In this document: in pieces, positions 29,898-38,024 of the stretch
Layout of the letters: each line of letters begins with the position of its first letter
How positions within the stretch are numbered: the first letter of the stretch is position 1
Origin: Caulobacter sp. NIBR1757
Lineage (GTDB): Bacteria; Pseudomonadota; Alphaproteobacteria; Caulobacterales; Caulobacteraceae
Direction of reading: 5' to 3'
Length of the DNA stretch: 64,000 bases
Assembly (NCBI RefSeq): GCF_027912495.1
Contig: NZ_CP115463.1
Span: 4,290,501 to 4,354,500, forward strand
Notes under the pieces: model-generated
Told to the model about the DNA's origin: nothing
Databases searched by the model: none
The model's input: only the letters and a program-made list of their open reading frames with translations
Made by a program: the position numbers and the translations under genes

Positions 29898-31982
29898 TTA
29901 TGAGGCCGGATCGGCGGCCGTTTCCGGCTTCGGCTGGCGGGCCGCGACGTAGAAGACCAGGATCATGCCGATAATGCCGATCACCGTGGTGTAGATGTAG
30001 AACAGGAAATAGCCGACGCCGAGCGCGGCCGGGGTGACCTGGCTTTTCTCCATGGCCGCCGCGTAGCTCTCCGGCGGGACATTGGCGATCAGGCCGCGCA
30101 GGCTCTCCAGGGGTCCGCCGACCTCCGCCGCTCTGGCCGACTCCTCGACGATGCGGCCCGACTGGGTGGCCAGCAGCTTGCCGAACAGGGCGTAGAGCGA
30201 GCTGAACAGGGCGTACTGGGTCGCCGTGAAGCCGATGCTGGTCAGGCTGGACATGTAGGCGATCAGGGCCGTGCCGGCGAAGCTGCCGCCGATGTTGTCG
30301 GCCGCGATGGCGCCCATCAGGGCGTAGACGTTGTGCCCCTCCAGGGCCATCCAGGCGAAGGCTAGGTTGCTCAGCGAGCCCAGGAAGGCGCCGATGATCA
30401 GGGTGCGCATCAGGCCGAGCTTGAGCACCGACCAGCCACCCAGCGAGACGCCGATGATCGACATCACCGCCCCGAACACCTTCCGCACCTCGGCGATCTC
30501 GGGCTTGGAGAAGCCAAGGTCGGTGTAGAAGGCGCCGTTGATGTTGATGACGAAATCGCTGACCCGGTAGAAGCAGATCAGGGCCAGCATGAAGGCCGCC
30601 AGCTTGCCGTAGCGACCGAAGAACTCGACCAGCGGCTCGCCCAGCGCCGTCGACAGATAGGTGCCGGGACGGGTCGGGAAGCGGGGCACGGGCCAGGCGG
30701 CAAGCGCGATGACCGCGAAACCGCCGAACACCCCGACCAGTTGCCAGAGGGCCTTCCAGTCGCTCTCGAAGAGCTTGACCAGACCGGCCCCGCCGGCCTC
30801 CGCCCCGCCCAGCAGCCAGGCCGCCGCCGAGGCGTCACCGGTCAGGCCGGCGCCGAGCATCAGGGCCCCCAGCAGCAGCAGGCCGCCGCGCACGATGTAT
30901 TCGACGATTTCCAGGGCCGGCCGGGCGGGAACGCCCTCGACCGAGATCGGCCGCACCGAATGCTGGGCCTCGCGCGGGGCCAGGATGGCGGCGGCGACAC
31001 CGACACCCATGGCGGCGGCCATGACGGCGTAGGAGATGTGCCAGTCGAAAAGTTCGGCCAGGATCAGCGGCACCACCCCGGCGATGATCATCGCCACCCG
31101 GTAGCCCCACTGGTAACTGGCGGCCATCGCCCCCTGCATTTCCTTTTCGACCACTTCGATCCGCCAGGCGTCGACGACGATGTCCTGGGTGGCCGAGAAA
31201 AAGCTGACGATGACGGCCATCAGGGCCATGGTCACCAGGGTGGCCTTGGGGTTCTGCACCGAGATGCCCCAGAGGCCGAGGATGATGACGCCCTGGGCGA
31301 TCAGCATCCAGGACCGGCGGTGGCCCAGCCATTTGGTCAGCAGGGGCACGCGGGTGCGGTCGATGACCGGGGCCCAAAGGAACTTCAGGGCCGTGAACAT
31401 GGTGGTCAGGGTGAAGAAGCCGATGACCTTCAGGCTGACCCCGTCCTCGCGCAGCCATATGCTCAGGGTATCGAACACCAGCAGGTTGGGCAGGCCGGCG
31501 GCAAAGCCGAGAAAGAACATGATGGTGACGCTGCGCATGTCGCGCGTCGCCTCGCCCTGGGCGCGGGTGTTCTCGCCGAACCGGTTGGTCTCATCGACGC
31601 CCGGCCGCGTTCCGGCCTCCCAGACGTACCAGGCCCAGCCGGCCACGGGCACGGCGGCGGCCAGCAGCCACCAGCCGCTGCGGCCCCGGTCGTGCAGCCG
31701 CTTCACCCCGATAGCCAGCAGCGGCCAGATCAGGCCGATGCCGATGATCAGCGGCATGGCTTCCAGCAGTTCTGAGCCGGGCGGCTTGGGCGGCGGGGCG
31801 ACGCCGGGGGCCGGCGGGGCTTGCAGGTTCACCAGGCCCCAGAACAGGCCGAAGATGCAGGCGGACGCGATGACCACCAGCCAGAACTGCAGCCGCGCCG
31901 CCCGGCCCTGGAAGCCGAACAGCAGCTGGTTGGCGCTTTGTTGGCCCTGCGGCTTGTCGTCCGTTGCGGCGGCTGCGGCCAT
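29898..31982 (-). CDS. ampG: AmpG-type muropeptide permease fused to an N-terminal DUF805 domain
   Basis: 694 residues, longer than ordinary AmpG. Residues about 18-140 match DUF805: FQGRAARLQFW, a helix pair, VKRLHDRGRSGWWLL and a terminal RPGVDETNRFGEN. From about 149 (MRSVTIMFFLGFAAGLPNLLVF) a full MFS permease follows with 12 or more helices and WAPVIDRTRVPLL, as in AmpG, which imports anhydro-muropeptides for cell-wall recycling and beta-lactamase induction. The two parts are in one frame with no stop between them. Next to shkA on the same strand, as I recall for C. crescentus. Confidence 0.8.
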   Translation of the reverse strand: MAAAAATDDKPQGQQSANQLLFGFQGRAARLQFWLVVIASACIFGLFWGLVNLQAPPAPGVAPPPKPPGSELLEAMPLIIGIGLIWPLLAIGVKRLHDRGRSGWWLLAAAVPVAGWAWYVWEAGTRPGVDETNRFGENTRAQGEATRDMRSVTIMFFLGFAAGLPNLLVFDTLSIWLREDGVSLKVIGFFTLTTMFTALKFLWAPVIDRTRVPLLTKWLGHRRSWMLIAQGVIILGLWGISVQNPKATLVTMALMAVIVSFFSATQDIVVDAWRIEVVEKEMQGAMAASYQWGYRVAMIIAGVVPLILAELFDWHISYAVMAAAMGVGVAAAILAPREAQHSVRPISVEGVPARPALEIVEYIVRGGLLLLGALMLGAGLTGDASAAAWLLGGAEAGGAGLVKLFESDWKALWQLVGVFGGFAVIALAAWPVPRFPTRPGTYLSTALGEPLVEFFGRYGKLAAFMLALICFYRVSDFVININGAFYTDLGFSKPEIAEVRKVFGAVMSIIGVSLGGWSVLKLGLMRTLIIGAFLGSLSNLAFAWMALEGHNVYALMGAIAADNIGGSFAGTALIAYMSSLTSIGFTATQYALFSSLYALFGKLLATQSGRIVEESARAAEVGGPLESLRGLIANVPPESYAAAMEKSQVTPAALGVGYFLFYIYTTVIGIIGMILVFYVAARQPKPETAADPAS

Positions 31983-32020
31983 GTTTACCCCTCCCGAAGG
32001 CGGGGCGAACGCTGCCCCGT

Positions 32021-33526
32021 CTAGCCGGTCAACTTGGCCTGCGCCGTCGGCGGCGTCCAGCGGGCCCAGCGGGTCAGGGCGGTGCGGAGGGCGTCGGCGG
32101 TCAGGGGTTTGACCAGAAAGTCGTCCATGCCGGCCGCCAGGCAGGCGCGGCGGTCGTCCTCGAAGGCGTTGGCGGTGAGGGCCAGGACCGGGGTGGTGAT
32201 GCCGCGCTGGCGCAGGGCCCGGGTGGCGTCGAGGCCCGACAGGCCCGGCATGCGAACATCCATCAGGATGAGGTCGTAGCGGCCGGCCTCGAGGGCGGCC
32301 AGCGTCTCCTCGCCGCTGGCGGCGCGATCGACGACGGCGCCCTCGCGTTCCAGCAGGGTGCGGGCCAGCAGGGCGTTGATCGGGTTGTCCTCGGCCAGCA
32401 GGACCCGGGCGCCCTGGGCGGTGGCCGGGGCGATGCGTTCGTCCTCGTTGCTGACCGCCTCGACCAGGGTGGCGACACCCTGAGCAGCCAGCACGCGGGC
32501 GGCCAGGGAGGCGCGGCGCAGCGGCTTGATGAGGTAGCCGGCGAACCCGGCGGCGCGGCAGGGCTCGATGCGGTCGCGCTCGTCGGGGCGCAGCAGCACG
32601 ATGGCCGCGTGGCCGGCCGGCGGCTTGAGGCTGCGACGGCTCTTGATCAGGCCGTGGTCGACCAGCAGCACGGCGCCGGCCGGCGCCTTGGCGACGGCTC
32701 CGGCCACGCCGGCGGCGGCCAGGGCGACGCCGCCACAGGCCTCGATCTGGCGAACGGCGGCGGCGCGGACGGCGGGATTGGGGCTGGCGACGACGACGGT
32801 CTGGCCGGCCAGGCTGTCATCGGCGGTCTGCTCGCCGACCGCTTCGAAGTCGGCCGCGAACCAGAACCGGGCGCCGCCATCCGGCGCATCCTCGACGCCG
32901 ACATGGGCGCAGTGGGCTTCGGCCAGCAGCTGAACGATGGCCAGGCCAAGGCCCGCGCCGCCGAGGGCCGAGCCGCCGTGGCTGGGGTCGGCGTGGGTGA
33001 AGGGCTCGAAGATCCGGCCCTTGGCGTCGTCGGGCACGCCCGGGCCGCTGTCGGTGACGGTGAAGCGGATGCGGCCGGGGCCCTCGGGCTCGGCGGCGAT
33101 CAGGACGCCGCCCTTTTCGGTGAACTTGACCGCGTTGCCGGCGAAGTTGAGCAGCACCTGGCGCAGGCGGCCTTCGTCGCCGAGGATGGTCCCAAGGCCG
33201 GGCGCGGCGGCCCAGGCCACCTCGATGCCCTTTTCATGGGCGCGCGGGCTCATCAGTTCGGCGACCTGGCGCAGCAGGCTCTCGACCTCCATCGGGGCCG
33301 GGTGCAGCTCGAGCTTACCGGCCCCGAGGCGGGCGAGATCGAGCACGTCGTTGATCAGGCCCAGCAGATGGTCGCCGCTTTCCTTCAGCGCCTTCACATA
33401 GTCGCGCTGTTCGGGGCTGAGGGCCGTGCCGTCCAGCAACCGGGCCATGCCCAGCACGCCGTTGAGGGGCGTGCGGAACTCGTGGCTCAGGGTGGCCAGC
33501 TGTGTCGGGGTGATCGCGTCGGTCAT
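32021..33526 (-). CDS. shkA: Hybrid histidine kinase ShkA (DHp-CA-REC1-REC2)
   Basis: 501 residues, soluble. His15 lies in TLSHEFRTPLNG; ATP-binding motifs NAVKF, DSGPGVP and GAGLGL follow. REC1 (about 242-350) lacks the phospho-Asp set and is a pseudo-receiver with YLIKPLRR at 331-338. The linker has DER at 362-364, and REC2 has the acids AEDN and Asp423 in LMDVRMPG. Known for C. crescentus ShkA: c-di-GMP binds the pseudo-receiver (Arg, Tyr, Pro in these motifs) and frees REC2 held by a DDR linker; REC2 phosphorylates ShpA and then TacA for stalk genes. The motifs here match with a constant seven-residue offset from what I recall. A longer TTG start at 33583 is possible. Confidence 0.85.
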   Translation of the reverse strand: MTDAITPTQLATLSHEFRTPLNGVLGMARLLDGTALSPEQRDYVKALKESGDHLLGLINDVLDLARLGAGKLELHPAPMEVESLLRQVAELMSPRAHEKGIEVAWAAAPGLGTILGDEGRLRQVLLNFAGNAVKFTEKGGVLIAAEPEGPGRIRFTVTDSGPGVPDDAKGRIFEPFTHADPSHGGSALGGAGLGLAIVQLLAEAHCAHVGVEDAPDGGARFWFAADFEAVGEQTADDSLAGQTVVVASPNPAVRAAAVRQIEACGGVALAAAGVAGAVAKAPAGAVLLVDHGLIKSRRSLKPPAGHAAIVLLRPDERDRIEPCRAAGFAGYLIKPLRRASLAARVLAAQGVATLVEAVSNEDERIAPATAQGARVLLAEDNPINALLARTLLEREGAVVDRAASGEETLAALEAGRYDLILMDVRMPGLSGLDATRALRQRGITTPVLALTANAFEDDRRACLAAGMDDFLVKPLTADALRTALTRWARWTPPTAQAKLTG

Positions 33527-33596
33527 GGCCGGGGAGGATAGGGCACACCGGTTAAGGGTGCGTTTGAGGGCGGAAGAGTCCAACTCTTCGCCCGTT

Positions 33597-33737
33597 GGGG
33601 GGAGGACAGCTTTGGAGCGTGAGCGACAAAGCAGGAGGGGGGACCCCTGCCTGACGATTCTCCCCTACCGCCGGCGGGGCCCGCCTCCTGATTTCTCGCT
33701 AAGGCTCGAAATCTGTCCTCCTCCCGCTTCGCGGGGG
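33597..33737. repeat. Imperfect inverted-repeat intergenic element
   Basis: Between the divergent shkA and ABC-F genes. GGAGGACAG (33601-33609) pairs with CTGTCCTCC (33713-33721), and inner segments around 33610-33640 and 33684-33712 form further imperfect stems. Similar in design to the clearer elements at 42.7, 54.1, 57.7 and 61.8 kb, but not the same sequence. Confidence 0.45.
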
Positions 33738-33833
33738 GAGAGTTTGGATGTCCGCGCGCTGTTGACAGGGTTTGGCCGGTCGGAAGAGAACGCCGTTTGT
33801 CGGCCGGGTCTCCTCGCGCCATGGGAGGATCAG

Positions 33834-35369
33834 ATGGCGCCGCGTCAGGCCGTGCTCGGGATGGACGGGGCCAGCTTTTTCCATGGCTCGACCCGCATCT
33901 TCGAGGACGTCTCCTTCCTGCTCGACGATGCGCGCACCGCCCTGGTCGGGGAGAACGGGGCGGGCAAGACGACGCTGCTCCGCTGCCTGGCGGGGGAGCT
34001 GGAGCTCGACAAGGGGCAGGTTCTGAAGTCGCGGTCGTTGCGGGTGGGGTATCTGCCGCAGGACATTCCGCCGGGGCTGGATGAACTGCCGGTGCGGGAG
34101 GTGCTGCGGCGCTCGCTGGAGAAGGTGGGCAACGGCGACGATGACTGGCGGATCGATGTGCTGTTGGACGAGATCGAGGTGGCGCCGGAGGTGGCCGAGC
34201 AGGCGTTCGGGTCGCTGTCGGGCGGGTGGCGGCGACTGCTGCTGATCGCCGGGGCGGCGGTGCTGGAGGAGCCCGACATCCTCATCCTCGACGAGCCGAC
34301 CAACCATCTGGACCTGTCGAACATCAACCGGCTGGAGGACTGGCTGACCGCCGCGTTCGAGGCACCAATGCTGATCGTCAGCCACGACCGGGAGTTCCTC
34401 AACCGGGTCACCGACCGCACCCTGTTCCTGCGGGCCGACGGGGTGCACAGCTTCAAGAGCCGGTTCGACCTGGCGCGCGAGGAGCTGCTGCGCCGGGACG
34501 CCGCCGCCGCGCGTCAACGAAAACTCGAGGAGAAGGAGGTGCGGCGGCTGGAGGCGGCCGCCGCCCGCTACAAGGTCTGGGCGGTGAAGAACCCGGAGCT
34601 GAACAAGCGCAAGAAGGCCATCGAGAGCCGGATCGCCCGGATCGAGAACGACCGGACCGAGGTGGTCGGGACACGCGATCGGCGGCTGGAGCTGGCCGAG
34701 GGCGAGATCGACGCCAAGGTGGCGCTGCGGGTCCAGGGGCTGACGGTGACGACGCCGGACAAGGCGCGGACCCTGATCAGCATCGACCGGCTGGCCATCG
34801 CCGCCGGCGACCGGGTGGCCATCCTGGGGACCAACGGGGCCGGCAAGACGACCCTGCTCAACGCCCTGGCGGCGGCGTTCGACCCGGCGCGGGAGCACTA
34901 TGACGGCACGGCGGCGGTGCGGTTCAATCCGGCCGCGCGTCTGGTTTACTTCGACCAGTCGATGAAGGATCTGCCCCTGAAGACCAGCCTGCTCAACTAT
35001 GTCACCGCCGCGCCGGACGCCACCGAGCGCGAGGCGACGCGGCTGCTGGCCCAGGCGGGGTTTCCGTACCTTCGCATCAACGACCCGATCAGCCGCCTGA
35101 GCTACGGCGAGCGGGCCCGGCTGATCTTCCTGCGTCTGAAGCTGGAGCGGCCCAACTTCTACCTGCTCGACGAGCCGACCAACCATCTCGACATCGAGGG
35201 CCAGGAGGCGCTGGAGGCCGAGCTGGAGAGCGCCGAGGTCAGCTGCCTGTTCGTGTCGCACGACCGGTATTTCACGCGGACGGCGGCCAACCGGTTTCTG
35301 GAGATCCGGCGGGGGAAGCTGGTCGAGGTGGAGGACCCGGACGCGTTCTTCGACGCGCAGGGGCGGTGA
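33834..35369 (+). CDS. ABC-F family ATP-binding protein
   Basis: 511 residues from the ATG preceded by GGAGG. Two ABC ATPase domains in one chain with no membrane part: Walker A GENGAGKT at 39-46 and GTNGAGKT at about 332; signatures LSGGWRR and LSYGERARL; Walker B ILDEPTNHLDL and LLDEPTNHLDI. A charged linker (about 205-290) between the domains is the ABC-F hallmark that reaches toward the ribosomal P-site. No C-terminal coiled coil as in Uup. Probably assists stalled or difficult translation. Its stop lies inside a nested palindrome. Confidence 0.88.
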   Translation: MAPRQAVLGMDGASFFHGSTRIFEDVSFLLDDARTALVGENGAGKTTLLRCLAGELELDKGQVLKSRSLRVGYLPQDIPPGLDELPVREVLRRSLEKVGNGDDDWRIDVLLDEIEVAPEVAEQAFGSLSGGWRRLLLIAGAAVLEEPDILILDEPTNHLDLSNINRLEDWLTAAFEAPMLIVSHDREFLNRVTDRTLFLRADGVHSFKSRFDLAREELLRRDAAAARQRKLEEKEVRRLEAAAARYKVWAVKNPELNKRKKAIESRIARIENDRTEVVGTRDRRLELAEGEIDAKVALRVQGLTVTTPDKARTLISIDRLAIAAGDRVAILGTNGAGKTTLLNALAAAFDPAREHYDGTAAVRFNPAARLVYFDQSMKDLPLKTSLLNYVTAAPDATEREATRLLAQAGFPYLRINDPISRLSYGERARLIFLRLKLERPNFYLLDEPTNHLDIEGQEALEAELESAEVSCLFVSHDRYFTRTAANRFLEIRRGKLVEVEDPDAFFDAQGR

Positions 35370-35444
35370 CTGTCCCGCGCAGCGTGACTGTCACCGTTCG
35401 GCGCCGACGGTGACAGTCATCCGGCTGCGCCGGAGGACAGTCAC
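35366..35444. repeat. Nested palindrome between convergent genes
   Basis: Outer arms GTGACTGTCC (35366-35375) and GGACAGTCAC (35435-35444) enclose a perfect 13-bp inner inverted repeat (35385-35397 with 35407-35419). The inner stem can act as a bidirectional terminator for the ABC-F and pnkp genes. The ABC-F stop codon lies in the outer arm. Confidence 0.65.
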
Positions 35445-35447
35445 CCG

Positions 35448-38024
35448 CTAGAGCCTCGGATCGACCGCCTCGCTTTCAGCCGCCAGCACGGCGAAGACAC
35501 ACTCATGCACCCGGCGTAGGGGTTCGCGGGCGACGAAGCGGAGCAGGGCTTCGTGGCCGAGGGCGAATTCGCGCAGGGCGAGGTTGCGTTTGCCGCCGAG
35601 ACCGCGCTGACGCAGGCGGACGAGGTTTTCCGGGGCGTCGTATTCGGGGCCGTAGATGATGCGCAGGTATTCGCGGCCGCGAACCTTCAGCGCCGGCTGC
35701 AGCAGGCCCTTGGAACCGCGGGCCACGAAGTCCACAGGCTTGACCACCATGCCCTCGCCGCCGCCGGCGGTCAGGGCTTCCCACCAGGCGACGGCGTCGG
35801 CGCAGGCGGCCTCGTCGGCCAGCTCGACCGTGCGCCAGCGGGTCGGAGCGATGACCGGATCGCCGGTGGCGGCCAGGCGGTCGGCGATGGCCATGTGGGT
35901 GAGATGGTCAGTGTCGAACCAGACGCGGCCCTCGCTGGCCAGCAGGTGGAAGGGGGCGACCTTGAGGTCCTCCACCCCGCCGACCGGCCAGACGTACGGA
36001 GCCCAGGCCTTGCCATAGAGGGCGGCGCGGGCGGCGCGGTCCTCGAAGCGGGCGGCCAGGGCGGCGGCCTCCGGATTGACGGTGGCGGCGCGGCGCAGGG
36101 TCTCGGCGGCGGTGGTCAGGCCGGCCAGGGAGGCGGCGGCGACGGGGGCGTACTGGGCCTCGATCAGGGCGCCGGCCTTGGCCGACCAGGGCATGATCTC
36201 CGCATCGAGCAGCAGCCAGTCGGTGCCGAGTTCCTCCCACAGGCCGGCGGCGTCGACGGCGCCGCGCAGGCGGGCGAGCAGGCCCTCGGTCATGGCGGCG
36301 TCATTGAAGAAGGCCCGGCCCGTGCGGGTCCAGACCTGGCCGGTCTCTTCCCCGGCCACGCCGAAGCGGGCGCGGGCGGCGGCGGCGTCGCGGCACAGGG
36401 CGATGACGGCGCGGGAGCCCATGTGCTTTTCCTGGAGCACCAGCCGCTCGACGCCGCGCTCGCGGTAGTGGGCGAAGACTTCCTCCGGGCGTTCCAGCCA
36501 GCCCTCGCGGGCGCTGGTCTCGACCGGCGACATGGTCGGCGGCAGGTAGGCCAGCCATTGGGGGGCGAGGGCATAGCGGCTCATCACCTCCAGCGCCGCG
36601 CTGGCCTTTTCCTCGGGGATGACCAGGCGGCCGCGCAGGGTGGTGTCGATCCAGCGGCGGCCGGTGACATCGGTGATGTCCAGCAGGTCGTCGGCATCCG
36701 CTTGCGCTGAACGCGCCGCCTCGCCGCCGAGCGGCCGCATGGGTTCGAACCAGGTCTGCAGGGCCGGAACCTCGACCAACTGCTTCTCGGGCCAGCGCAG
36801 GGCGGTCAGCTTGCCGCCGAACACGCAGCCGGTGTCGATGCAGAGGGTGTTGTTGACCCACTGCGCTTCCAGCATCGGGGTGTGGCCATAGACGACGGCG
36901 GTGTCGCCCCGGTACCTGGCCGCCCAGTCGGCGCGGACCGGCAGGCCGAACTCGTCGATCTCGCCGGTGGTTTCGCCATAGAGGGCAAATTCGCGCACGG
37001 CGCCGGAGCCGCGGCCGATCATCTCCTCCTTGAGGCCGGCGTGGGCGACGGCGAGCTTTCCGCCATCCAGCCAGACGTGGCTGCGCAGGTCTTCCAGGAA
37101 GGTCGCGACCTGCTTTCTGAAGGCCGGGCTTTCGGCCTCCATCTGGTCGGCGGTCTGTTGCAGGCCGTGGCTGAGGGTGACCTTGCGGCCCTCCAGCCAA
37201 CGGCCGAACTTGCGCTCGTGATTGCCCTGGACGGCGTAGGCGGACCCGGAGGCGACCATGCTCATGGCGATGCGCACGCAGTCGGGGCTGGCCGGACCAC
37301 GATCGACGAGATCGCCGACGAACACCGCCTTGCGGCCCTCCGGCGGGGTGACGGCGACGGTGCGCTCGCCGTCCATTTCCGACCAGGCGACGGTGTAGCC
37401 GAGCTTTTCGAGCAGCAGCTGCAGTTCGGCGGCGCAGCCGTGGATGTCGCCGATGATGTCGAACGGGCCGTGGTCGGTGCGCTTGTCGGTCCACAGGGGC
37501 TGGCGGGTGACCTGCGCGGCGCCGATGCCGGCCTCGGTCCCCAGGGTCCAGACCTGGCGGAAGCCCTCGCGCTGCAGGCCGCGAAGGCCGCGGCGCAGTT
37601 CGTCGGTCATCCGCTTGACGACGCCGGCGCCGAAGTCGCGGTTGGCGCGGCCCTTGTTGTGGGCCAGGCAGGCCTCGATACCCGGGTCGAGCACGATGGC
37701 CACCGGCAGGGCGTGCCAGCGGCGGGCCAGATCGATCCAGCCCTTGCGGTCGGCCGACCGGATGTTGGTCGCGTCGATGACCGCCAGGCGGCGGTGCTTG
37801 AGGCGCTTTTCGGCGATGGCGCGGACCAGTTCGAAGGCATCGCTGCTGACCGACTGGTCGGTCTCGTCGTCGCTGACCAGGGCCCGGGCGTAGTCGGACG
37901 AGATCACCTCGGTGGGCGCGAAGTTACGGGCGGCGAAGCTGGACTTGCCCGCGCCGCTGGCCCCGATCAGCACCACCAGGGCGAAGTCGGGAATAGCGAT
38001 GTCGGTGGGATCGGGGGCTCTCAT
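35448..38024 (-). CDS. pnkp: Bacterial RNA-repair enzyme Pnkp (kinase-phosphatase-ligase)
   Basis: 858 residues, the usual length of bacterial Pnkp. Three modules are visible. A 5'-polynucleotide kinase has P-loop GASGAGKSS (21-29). A metallophosphoesterase that removes 2',3'-cyclic and 3'-phosphates has GDIHG (192-196), GDLVDRG (237-243) and GNHE (267-270). An adenylyltransferase/ligase has KHMG with nucleophile Lys533, LLLDAEI (605-610), EGMVVKP (757-763) and Lys780. Known: the ligase part needs Hen1 to seal RNA; together they repair and 3'-end methylate RNA cut by ribotoxins. ATG overlaps the hen1 TGA by four bases. Confidence 0.93.
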   Translation of the reverse strand: MRAPDPTDIAIPDFALVVLIGASGAGKSSFAARNFAPTEVISSDYARALVSDDETDQSVSSDAFELVRAIAEKRLKHRRLAVIDATNIRSADRKGWIDLARRWHALPVAIVLDPGIEACLAHNKGRANRDFGAGVVKRMTDELRRGLRGLQREGFRQVWTLGTEAGIGAAQVTRQPLWTDKRTDHGPFDIIGDIHGCAAELQLLLEKLGYTVAWSEMDGERTVAVTPPEGRKAVFVGDLVDRGPASPDCVRIAMSMVASGSAYAVQGNHERKFGRWLEGRKVTLSHGLQQTADQMEAESPAFRKQVATFLEDLRSHVWLDGGKLAVAHAGLKEEMIGRGSGAVREFALYGETTGEIDEFGLPVRADWAARYRGDTAVVYGHTPMLEAQWVNNTLCIDTGCVFGGKLTALRWPEKQLVEVPALQTWFEPMRPLGGEAARSAQADADDLLDITDVTGRRWIDTTLRGRLVIPEEKASAALEVMSRYALAPQWLAYLPPTMSPVETSAREGWLERPEEVFAHYRERGVERLVLQEKHMGSRAVIALCRDAAAARARFGVAGEETGQVWTRTGRAFFNDAAMTEGLLARLRGAVDAAGLWEELGTDWLLLDAEIMPWSAKAGALIEAQYAPVAAASLAGLTTAAETLRRAATVNPEAAALAARFEDRAARAALYGKAWAPYVWPVGGVEDLKVAPFHLLASEGRVWFDTDHLTHMAIADRLAATGDPVIAPTRWRTVELADEAACADAVAWWEALTAGGGEGMVVKPVDFVARGSKGLLQPALKVRGREYLRIIYGPEYDAPENLVRLRQRGLGGKRNLALREFALGHEALLRFVAREPLRRVHECVFAVLAAESEAVDPRL

